Part shown: one piece after another, positions 16,806-23,070 of the stretch | Position numbering within the stretch: the first letter of the stretch is position 1 | How the letters are laid out: each line of letters begins with the position of its first letter | Assembly (NCBI GenBank): GCA_011390695.1 | Contig: JAABRW010000414.1 | Location: forward strand, 1-23,070 | Source of the DNA: Desulfotignum sp. | Lineage (GTDB): Bacteria; Desulfobacterota; Desulfobacteria; Desulfobacterales; Desulfobacteraceae | Length of the DNA: 23,070 nucleotides | Direction of reading: 5' to 3' | Position numbers and translations under genes: made by a program | Notes under the pieces: generated by a model | Databases searched by the model: none | What the model saw: the letters and a program-made list of their open reading frames with translations, nothing else | Told to the model about the DNA's origin: nothing

Positions 16806-18182
16806 TTACACCATTGCTATAAGAAGGTTTCCGCTCTCGACCTTGAACGCCATATGATCCAGCGGGCGTGGGGGAGGTCCGGCCATGACAGTGCCGTCAA
16901 GTGCAAATGCCCCGCCGTGGCAGGCGCACAGAAACATATTCTGGGTAGCATCCCAATGGACGGTGCATCCGAGATGGGTGCAGGTGCTGTTGTAAACAAT
17001 GATTTTATTCTGGTTGGGCAGACGCCATACAAGGACCGGCTTTACAAGTTCCTGACTATAAATACCGATATTTTCAGTATATCTCAGGTTCACCGTTGAC
17101 ACCTGACCAACAGGAAATTTTTCAATACTGCCGGCAGGCACCCACAGGGGTGGTTTTTTCTGCATAGCAGGCCCGACAAAGGATGCAGCCAATACCCCCC
17201 CCACGGTCAAGGCCGAAACGGCACCGATGCCCATGGTTAAGCCGACAAGAAAATTTCGCCGACTCCTGTTTCTGGCCTCCATGGCTTCAACATTTATGGG
17301 AGGCGTGTTTTCATGTCTGCACCGGATGGTGTTCTGTTCCAAAACCATGGCAGGTGTCGGGATAACCGGCGAGGTGCCAGGAGCCGTGTCCATAATGATG
17401 GTTTCTGGTTCCGGAGAACTTTCAACATCCTGGATGGGTTTGGGTTTTGCAGTCGATTTGAACGGTTCCTTTATGGCCAAACGCTGAATGTATTTGATGG
17501 CCCTTGTGCAGCTGATGTCCTTGGGGCAGACTTCGGTGCAGTTGAATTCAGTGCGGCAGTTGTAACAGGATTGAAGGACCTTATCCATCCGTTTTTCATA
17601 CAAAGCGTCCCGGCTGTCCATCAGCAGGGTGAATGCACGGTTCAGCGGGGCTGGTCCGGCATAATCTTTATGGTAGTTGGCCATGGTGCAGCTGGAAACG
17701 CAGCACCCGCAGGCAATGCATTCGGTGGCAAGGCCGATAGCCAGGCGCTCCTTGGAATCTGGCCGGATGATGGCTGGTTCGTCCATGATCTTACTGGGTT
17801 CGAAAAAAGGCAGGCATTCCTCATAATGCTTGAAAAATGGGCCCATGTCCACCACCAGATCCTTCACTACAGGGAAGTGGTTTAACGGCCGGATTGTGAT
17901 GCCCTGGTTGGCTGGAAAGTCGGATACATTGGTTTTGCATGCAAGGCCTTCCCGGCCGTTGATAACCATGCCGCACGAGCCACACATGTTGACTCGGCAG
18001 GCATAGCGAAAGGAAAGGGTTGAATCCTGTTCTTTCTGCAGTCGGATCAAGACATCCAGGATGGTGGTGTTGGTTTCATCTTCTATGGAAAGATCGAAAT
18101 GATCAAAGTGCCCTTCTCCGCCCTGTGTCGGATCATATCGAAATATGTCTATTTTACGGGTAGTCCCTTTTTTAGTCTTCAT
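16806..18182 (-). CDS. Fusion of SdhB/FrdB-type iron-sulfur protein with a Rieske protein
   Basis: One continuous 458-residue frame holds two proteins that are normally separate. Residues 1-240 are a complex-II iron-sulfur subunit. Its [2Fe-2S] ligands are C62, C67, C70 and C82. The second-domain cysteines are C155, C158, C161 and C165, with C209, C215 and C219-P220. Residues 241-305 are a Pro/Glu/Thr-rich linker. A twin-arginine-like RSRRNFL (306-312) leads into one membrane helix (about 311-333). Residues 345-458 are a Rieske domain with CTHLGC (401-406) and CACHGG (419-424). The predicted topology puts the SdhB part in the cytoplasm and the Rieske part outside. Extra cysteines C160 and C206 flank the cluster motifs. 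AAGGA precedes the ATG. Confidence 0.92.
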   Translation of the reverse strand: MKTKKGTTRKIDIFRYDPTQGGEGHFDHFDLSIEDETNTTILDVLIRLQKEQDSTLSFRYACRVNMCGSCGMVINGREGLACKTNVSDFPANQGITIRPLNHFPVVKDLVVDMGPFFKHYEECLPFFEPSKIMDEPAIIRPDSKERLAIGLATECIACGCCVSSCTMANYHKDYAGPAPLNRAFTLLMDSRDALYEKRMDKVLQSCYNCRTEFNCTEVCPKDISCTRAIKYIQRLAIKEPFKSTAKPKPIQDVESSPEPETIIMDTAPGTSPVIPTPAMVLEQNTIRCRHENTPPINVEAMEARNRSRRNFLVGLTMGIGAVSALTVGGVLAASFVGPAMQKKPPLWVPAGSIEKFPVGQVSTVNLRYTENIGIYSQELVKPVLVWRLPNQNKIIVYNSTCTHLGCTVHWDATQNMFLCACHGGAFALDGTVMAGPPPRPLDHMAFKVESGNLLIAMV

Positions 18183-18222
18183 GAGATATTTCCTTGTTCT
18201 TTTTTGTGCTCACTCAGAAACA

Positions 18223-18564
18223 TTAATAGATGGATTGCCAGATCAGTATCATCACCACCAGTCCCAACCCGGTTAGGCTCCAGATCAAAGCTCGCTGGTA
18301 TTTGACGTTCACCAGGTTAAAGTCCAAGAGGATCACGCGAAGCCCCAGGGTGGCATGAAATGTAACGGACAGGAGCAGCAGAAACTGAAGCCAGGGTTTA
18401 TAAGTCAGGGTGATGTGGAGTGTTAGAAAAAATACGATGGCAAGGGCTGAAATACGCTGCCACATCCATGCCCACATTCCCACGAACATGTTTCTGCGTC
18501 TATTCGGATCGAACTCTCCCCACTGCAGGGGGTTTCTATATTTGATGCTCATCTTGTCTTCCAT
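18223..18564 (-). CDS. Membrane anchor of the SdhA-like complex, SdhC/SdhD-type cytochrome b
   Basis: This short three-helix protein has WMWQRISALAIVFFLTLHI and FHATLGLRVILLDF, the paired signatures of complex-II anchors. The two histidines (LHI and FHATLG) are the likely haem-b ligands. Only one anchor gene is present rather than separate sdhC and sdhD. The frame is open to 18639, which would overlap the flavoprotein gene by 22 bases. The ATG at 18562-18564 has AAAGGGG about eight bases upstream and gives 113 residues starting MEDKMSIKYRN, so it is preferred. It links the flavoprotein and iron-sulfur subunits to the membrane quinone pool. Confidence 0.82.
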   Translation of the reverse strand: MEDKMSIKYRNPLQWGEFDPNRRRNMFVGMWAWMWQRISALAIVFFLTLHITLTYKPWLQFLLLLSVTFHATLGLRVILLDFNLVNVKYQRALIWSLTGLGLVVMILIWQSIY

Positions 18565-18617
18565 TTGTCGGGCCCCTTTATTATGCTGTATGAATAGTTG
18601 TTGGTTGGAATCAGATT

Positions 18618-20345
18618 TCATTTCTTGTAAATTTGACATTCCCGGAGAGATTTATACATGAAATCAACCGGTTCAGTGAAAAGAGACGGCCTGGCGTCGG
18701 CGCCGCGGGTCAGAAAGCTGTTAAAAAGGCCGTTGTCGTCATCCTGTTCCGGAAAGTCGCTGCGGTAATGGGCTGCCCTGGATTCCTTTCGGGCCATCGC
18801 CGAAGCGACTACCATGTCTGAGACATCCAGCATGTTTAGAAAGTCGATGTAGGTATTCCATGGCATGTTGTAGACTCTGGTGCCGGAGACCCGCAGCGAT
18901 TTTGCCTCTTCACGAATGGCGTCAATTGTCTTCAGGGCACTGGTCATGTCTTTGGCGTTACGGACGACGCCCACATTGTTCCAGTTGCACTCCTGGAGTT
19001 CAGCGCGTAGCATAAAGGTTTCTTCTTTACCTTTGCGGCCAAAGGGAGCCAGGTACTTTGCCATTAGTTGATCCACCATTTCAGGGGCTGTGTCTGGCAG
19101 TGATGTGCCATTTTCGGCCATGAACCGTGCCAAAGCTTTGCCTGCCTGTCTACCGTATACACTGGATTCGCAGATACCGTTACCACCTAAGCGGTTACCG
19201 CCGTGAACCCCACCGCCATCTTCACCGGCAACAAAGAGCCGGTCCAAGGATGTCAGGCAGTCCCTGTTGATACGGGCACCACCCATGACAAAATGTGCCG
19301 ACGGGGAAACTGGTACAGGGCTGCGGGATAGATCATAACCGAACTGGGCGCAGCGACTGCACATGCCGGGAAAATTTTTTAGGACAAATTCAGCCCCCAG
19401 GTGTCCGGCATCGATTCGGACACCACCTTCTTCACACTGGCGGCCGGCCATCATTTCTAAGTAGGAAGAGCGGCTGACCACGTCCCTTGTTGCCCGTTCT
19501 GCTACATCTGGTGCATAATGTTTCATGTAGCGATCACCGTTGCCGTTGTAGAGATATGCACCGGATCCCCTGAGACCTTCTTCCAAAAGGGAGCCTGCAA
19601 CAACGCTGCCATCAATGATCAGGCCAGTGGGATGAAACTGGATCATTTCCATATCCCGCATGACTGTACCCGCCCGATAGAGCATGCCTAAGCCGTCAAC
19701 GGATTTTTCAGGCCCGGGAGCGTGGAAGCGATACTGGGTCGGGCCGCCGCCGGAAGCAACCAAGGTTGCCGATGCTTCGGCTCGGATGAAATTGCCATGC
19801 TTCATGTTCAGGATCAGGGCACCCGTGACTTGATTACCGGATTTATCCTTGAGGAGATCTACGGCACGACATTCTTCCAGCACCCGTATTTTTCTTTTCA
19901 TGACCTGTTCGGTCATTCGGCTGATCATTTCAATTCCAGTCAGGTCGCCCTTGTGAACAGTGCGGTCAAAGGATTGTCCTGCAAATGGTTTCTGATGAAC
20001 GGTGCCGTCTGGGTTGCGATCAAAAAAACACCCGAACCGGGTCTCCATCTCTTTGATGGTGGGGGTGGCTTGTTCAACAAGAGTCCTGGCCAAATCTTGG
20101 TCATTGATGTACTGGCCACCTTTAAGGGTATCCATGAGATGCTTTTCATGGGAGTCGGCCTCATTCAATACAACATTAAACCCGCCTTGAACCATTCTGC
20201 TGCAGCCACCCTTTCCTTTCAGGGCCTTGGTGACAATCAGAATATTTAAGTCGGGGTTTTTGTCATGGGCATACAGAGCTGCAAGCTGTCCGGCTGCTCC
20301 CATGCCGATAATTAGAATATCTGACTTTATTGTCTCGGGTATCAT
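18618..20345 (-). CDS. SdhA/FrdA-like flavoprotein, fumarate-reductase/succinate-dehydrogenase family
   Basis: This 575-residue FAD enzyme interconverts a succinate-type single bond and a fumarate-type double bond. The FAD motif GMGAAG is at 14-19. The active-site set H238 (QFHPTG), R287 (TRDVVSRS), H351 (AHFVMGG) and R385 (GGNRLGG) is intact. Two positions differ from classical SdhA/FrdA. The histidine that covalently binds FAD is replaced by C48 in GGCSRMVQGG. The substrate-contacting Thr of the T-E-G-x-R-G motif is a glutamate (EEGLRG, about 255-260). It is first in an operon with its anchor and iron-sulfur subunits, directly behind a sigma-54 promoter. Succinate is the default substrate; 3-sulfopropionate is the context-based alternative. 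Confidence 0.88.
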   Translation of the reverse strand: MIPETIKSDILIIGMGAAGQLAALYAHDKNPDLNILIVTKALKGKGGCSRMVQGGFNVVLNEADSHEKHLMDTLKGGQYINDQDLARTLVEQATPTIKEMETRFGCFFDRNPDGTVHQKPFAGQSFDRTVHKGDLTGIEMISRMTEQVMKRKIRVLEECRAVDLLKDKSGNQVTGALILNMKHGNFIRAEASATLVASGGGPTQYRFHAPGPEKSVDGLGMLYRAGTVMRDMEMIQFHPTGLIIDGSVVAGSLLEEGLRGSGAYLYNGNGDRYMKHYAPDVAERATRDVVSRSSYLEMMAGRQCEEGGVRIDAGHLGAEFVLKNFPGMCSRCAQFGYDLSRSPVPVSPSAHFVMGGARINRDCLTSLDRLFVAGEDGGGVHGGNRLGGNGICESSVYGRQAGKALARFMAENGTSLPDTAPEMVDQLMAKYLAPFGRKGKEETFMLRAELQECNWNNVGVVRNAKDMTSALKTIDAIREEAKSLRVSGTRVYNMPWNTYIDFLNMLDVSDMVVASAMARKESRAAHYRSDFPEQDDDNGLFNSFLTRGADARPSLFTEPVDFMYKSLRECQIYKK

Positions 20346-20393
20346 AGTCTCACCTTGTTTATGATTACTGCCGTATGATTTGCCGAATAGAAA

Positions 20394-20409
20394 AGCAACA
20401 GGTGTGCCA
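20394..20409 (-). promoter_or_regulatory. Sigma-54 (-24/-12) promoter of the sdhA-like/suy operon
   Basis: On the - strand the sequence is TGGCACACCTGTTGCT. GG and GC are separated by ten bases, and the match to TGGCACG-N4-TTGCT misses one position only. Transcription would begin near 20383, giving a leader of about 38 bases. This is the best promoter match in the window and lies beside a divergent gene for a sigma-54 activator. Confidence 0.82.
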
Positions 20410-20496
20410 TTCGATCAGGCTTATTTTTAACCAGCTGATTTTGTATTGCTTTTTCGAGGCAGGGTTGGCTGCGATCAATATTTCAGACCCAAAATA

Positions 20497-20534
20497 GAGC
20501 CCATTATTGGGCTCGCAAGCCGATTATTGGGCTT
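20497..20534. promoter_or_regulatory. Tandem palindromes, candidate upstream activator sites
   Basis: The perfect palindrome GAGCCCATTATTGGGCTC (20497-20514) is followed by the near-perfect AAGCCGATTATTGGGCTT (20517-20534). The centres are 20 bp apart, about two helical turns. A further half site GGGCTT lies at 20541-20546. They stand about 90-130 bp upstream of the sigma-54 promoter at 20394-20409 and upstream of the divergent regulator. This fits enhancer sites for that regulator and possible autoregulation. The rest of the 20346-20688 intergenic region shows no other clear element. Confidence 0.65.
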
Positions 20535-20688
20535 GACTTTGGGCTTGAAAATGATACCGTTATTCCAAGGACAAATAACTTTTTTTATCACGGTTAAAAT
20601 GGCCCGTAACTCTTTGTGACGACATCGAAACCGCAATGCACGGAATTGTCCGGAACTGTTAAAAACAGATAATCTGAGGGGAGAAAAA

Positions 20689-22251
20689 ATGCACTGGAGC
20701 CTGACGACCAAGTACAAGATCCTCCTGGAAATCAACAATGCTGTGATTTCCAACACATCCAAGGATGATTTTTTCAAGGCGCTGTCAATGGAGCTGAAAA
20801 AGCATTTTTATTATGATCGATTCAGTATTTTTCTTTATAACCAGGAGAATCAGTCCCTCAGATATTTTACGTTAGCTGAAGGTGTGGAGCCGGAAGGGTT
20901 CGCAGCCACTGAGCGGCGTTTGGCAAGCGGTGCGGTTGCCAACATGGTGATTCAGTCCAGAAAACCGATTGTCATTGATGATCTATCTTGTTACTCGGAG
21001 CATCCTTCCATCAGCGCCATGGTAAGGGCTGGCCTGGTGGCAACCATGGCATTTCCCATGATTGTGAGGAATAAGATTATTGGAACCTTTCACCTCTCGT
21101 TCAAGCATCGACCGGATTACCTGTCGGAACTGTCAGAACTCCTGCCGGATGTTTCCAAGCAGATTGCTATCGCCGTAGGCAACATGATCTCGTTTAATCG
21201 ACTGATCAAGGAAAAACATAACCTTGAACAGGAAAAGCAATACCTCCTGAGCGTTTCTGAAGATTACAGACCCGAGAAATTTTTATATGTATCCTCGGCT
21301 ATGGAAGATATCATGAAATTGGTGGAAAAAGTGTCTGGAATCGATTCCCCACTCCTGATCACCGGGGAAACCGGGACCGGAAAAGACTATCTGGCCCGCT
21401 TTATCCATCTGATAAGCCTTCGGAAGGATCACCTCTTTGTCAAGGTAAGCTGCCCGGCCCTGACGCCGTCGCTGTTTGAAAGCGAGCTGTTCGGCCACGC
21501 GAAAGGGGCATTTACCGGTGCCGATTCGACCAGGCTCGGGCGGTTTGAAATGGCGGATCAGGGAACGGTATTTCTGGATGAAATTGCAGAACTTCCCAAT
21601 GCCCTTCAGGCAAAATTCTTACAAGTTCTTCAGGAAAACCGGTTTGAGAGGGTGGGTGACAACCGGTCCGTGAAGGTAAATTTCCGTCTCATTACCGCCA
21701 CAAACCGCGATATTCCCACTTTGATCAGCCAGGGACAATTCCGCCAGGACCTTTATTACCGTCTCAATACCATTCAGATCCACGTGCCTCCGCTCCGCGA
21801 ACGAAAAGAAGATATCCCCTATCTACTGGATAAGATCAATAAGAGTGAGTCTTTTGAGATGAACCACCCCATACCAAGATACACAGATAAGGCGATCCGG
21901 CTTCTGTCAGACTACCACTGGCCCGGTAATATCCGGGAACTCAAAAATCTGATTAAGCGCATGATTATTATAAAGGCTGGTGAAACAATCTCCGTGTCTG
22001 ATCTGGAGAATCTGCTCAGCAGGAAAGAAAACACGTTTGCCATGAAACCCGAAGACAAGGTCTTAAATCACGGTAGAAAGGTTTCCAAGCTGGCAGAATC
22101 AGAGCTTCACTGCATCAAGGGTGCTCTGAAGGAAACAAGGGGCGTTGTCGGCGGGGCGAGCGGGGCCGCCTCTCTGCTGGGGGTTCCCAAATCAACACTC
22201 CAGTACCGTTTGAAAAAATACGAGATTGATCCTGCAGACTACAGAATCTGA
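20689..22251 (+). CDS. Sigma-54-dependent transcriptional activator, GAF-AAA+-HTH
   Basis: This 520-residue enhancer-binding protein has an N-terminal GAF sensor domain (about 5-165) and a short coiled segment. The AAA+ domain has Walker A GETGTGKD near 226-233, GAFTGA near 273-279 and Walker B VFLDEIAEL near 294-302. A Fis-type helix-turn-helix (about 497-516) is at the C-terminus. There is no phosphoreceiver domain, so a small molecule bound by GAF is the likely signal, as in FhlA-type regulators. GGGGAG precedes the ATG. It is divergent from the SdhA-like/Rieske/suy operon, whose promoter is sigma-54 dependent and is preceded by tandem palindromes. It is therefore the probable activator of that operon. 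Confidence 0.93.
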   Translation: MHWSLTTKYKILLEINNAVISNTSKDDFFKALSMELKKHFYYDRFSIFLYNQENQSLRYFTLAEGVEPEGFAATERRLASGAVANMVIQSRKPIVIDDLSCYSEHPSISAMVRAGLVATMAFPMIVRNKIIGTFHLSFKHRPDYLSELSELLPDVSKQIAIAVGNMISFNRLIKEKHNLEQEKQYLLSVSEDYRPEKFLYVSSAMEDIMKLVEKVSGIDSPLLITGETGTGKDYLARFIHLISLRKDHLFVKVSCPALTPSLFESELFGHAKGAFTGADSTRLGRFEMADQGTVFLDEIAELPNALQAKFLQVLQENRFERVGDNRSVKVNFRLITATNRDIPTLISQGQFRQDLYYRLNTIQIHVPPLRERKEDIPYLLDKINKSESFEMNHPIPRYTDKAIRLLSDYHWPGNIRELKNLIKRMIIIKAGETISVSDLENLLSRKENTFAMKPEDKVLNHGRKVSKLAESELHCIKGALKETRGVVGGASGAASLLGVPKSTLQYRLKKYEIDPADYRI

Positions 22252-22370
22252 AAAGCGGAATTGCAATAAAGCCTGGTTGCCACTTACTGTAAGATTCAAC
22301 AGATTCAAGCCGTGGACAACCTGTCCTGGCAGATCGTACCATTTTTTCCCCTGACCCTGTCTTTGCTGAT

Positions 22371-23009
22371 TTAAGCGCTTTTTGTTTCCTGAACATCCTT
22401 TTCCAGGCATCCGGTCCCGGCACTTAGGGCCTCCAGGGCGCTCTGCCGCATGGACCGGGCGATCTCCTCCAGGGAATCCAGGTGTTTTAAAGAATTGCGA
22501 AGAATGCCCAGCCCTTCGGAAAGGGCAAGAATGGTGGCGGCCGCCTTTTCCTTGTCCGGCACGTTGACCAGACCGGCATTTTCCCAGGCGGTGATCTCTT
22601 TGATGCCGAAGGCGATGAATTTTTTCTGCATGGCCTGGATCCGGTCCCGGATATCGGGATTTCTGAACCCCATGGCATAGCAGGACCAGAACACCGCATC
22701 CCGCTGGGGCCCTTTGGAGCTGGTGGAGAACAGGATGTGCATCAGACACTGGAACCGGTCCTCGGGGGTGGTGTGTTTTTCCAGTTCCGCATGATAGGAT
22801 TCCATGGAAATTTTGAACAGATAATCCACCATTTCCATGATCAGGCCTTCCTTGCTCTTGAAATAATGGATCAGCAGCCCGGAGTTGACCCCCATGCGGT
22901 TGGCGATCTTGCCGATGGTCATGCCCATGAACCCTTCATCTTCCACCACTTGATAGGTATGGCGAAGGATTTCGGGTTTCCGGATGTGAGAGATGCTTTT
23001 GCGGCCCAT
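22371..23009 (-). CDS. TetR-family transcriptional regulator
   Basis: This 212-residue repressor-type protein has an N-terminal TetR helix-turn-helix: IRKPEILRHTYQVVEDEGF, then TIGKIANRMGVNSGLLIHYF with the typical HYFKSKEGL end. The C-terminal part is helical and somewhat like BetI-type regulators; the ligand is not evident. An AAAGGA element lies about ten bases before the ATG. It is convergent with the sigma-54 activator gene. The 119-base gap between them holds only weak inverted repeats (GGTTG...CAACC, 22275-22321). Its target may lie beyond the right edge, and nothing connects it firmly to the sulfonate genes. Confidence 0.88.
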   Translation of the reverse strand: MGRKSISHIRKPEILRHTYQVVEDEGFMGMTIGKIANRMGVNSGLLIHYFKSKEGLIMEMVDYLFKISMESYHAELEKHTTPEDRFQCLMHILFSTSSKGPQRDAVFWSCYAMGFRNPDIRDRIQAMQKKFIAFGIKEITAWENAGLVNVPDKEKAAATILALSEGLGILRNSLKHLDSLEEIARSMRQSALEALSAGTGCLEKDVQETKSA

Positions 23010-23070
23010 GCACAGGATCCTTTTTTTGATTGTCTGTCCGCTTATTTATATAAGGCCCTGTAGGGGATGT

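Noticed and set aside
20533..20565. TTGACT near 20533 as the -35 box of the GAF regulator gene
   Set aside because: No acceptable -10 box lies 16-18 bases downstream.
1..23070. CRISPR arrays, tRNA or rRNA genes, prophage genes
   Set aside because: No regularly spaced repeats, no recognisable cloverleaf or rRNA sequence and no phage proteins were seen on reading.

Overview
The window looks like a chromosomal accessory segment of an anaerobic, probably sulfate- or sulfite-reducing Desulfobacterota bacterium. This is inferred from gene content (tungsten-type aldehyde ferredoxin oxidoreductase, two-subunit [4Fe-4S] hydratase, TRAP transport, many sigma-54 activators, sulfolactate sulfo-lyase), not from any marker gene. 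No rRNA, tRNA or CRISPR array was seen.

Layout. 1-343: non-coding-looking sequence resembling the 5' part of a group II intron. 344-1889: an IS1380-type insertion sequence whose transposase is broken by a one-base frameshift. 2032-8612 (+): a PAS-PAS sigma-54 activator, a 416-bp control region with a -24/-12 promoter and a cluster of TGCA-N4-TGCA dyads, then a TRAP transporter (dctP, dctQ, dctM) and an iron-containing alcohol dehydrogenase. 8701-20345 (-): a long co-directional run. Read in transcription order it is an SdhA/FrdA-like flavoprotein, a small haem-b membrane anchor, an SdhB-Rieske fusion, a cytochrome b-cytochrome c fusion, SuyA, SuyB, the two subunits of a class I fumarase/tartrate-dehydratase-type hydratase, a TauE/SafE exporter, a 55-residue fragment of a second iron alcohol dehydrogenase, an aldehyde ferredoxin oxidoreductase and a MoaD-like protein. 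The run starts at a sigma-54 promoter upstream of the flavoprotein. 20689-22251 (+): a divergent GAF-type sigma-54 activator with tandem palindromes in the shared 343-bp intergenic region. 22371-23009 (-): a TetR-family regulator.

How the genes may work together. SuyAB cleaves (2R)-3-sulfolactate to pyruvate and sulfite. Its genes are embedded between succinate-dehydrogenase-like and fumarase-like genes. 3-Sulfopropionate, 3-sulfoacrylate and 3-sulfolactate are the sulfonate analogues of succinate, fumarate and malate. The simplest reading is a dedicated desulfonation route: TRAP import of a C3 sulfonate, alcohol dehydrogenase and AOR to an acid, dehydrogenation by the SdhA-like complex, hydration by the fumarase-like enzyme, then C-S cleavage by SuyAB, with sulfite respired or exported by TauE. 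This is a hypothesis. Alternatives are 2,3-dihydroxypropanesulfonate or sulfolactate degradation, or ordinary succinate/fumarate metabolism. Non-canonical residues in the flavoprotein and in the small hydratase subunit favour a non-standard substrate.

The most unusual architecture is the electron-transfer module. A complex-II-type iron-sulfur protein is fused in one reading frame to a membrane-anchored Rieske protein. The next gene encodes a b6-type cytochrome b with its own C-terminal cytochrome c. Four polypeptides therefore hold a full substrate-to-cytochrome-c chain, which looks like a fused complex II/III.
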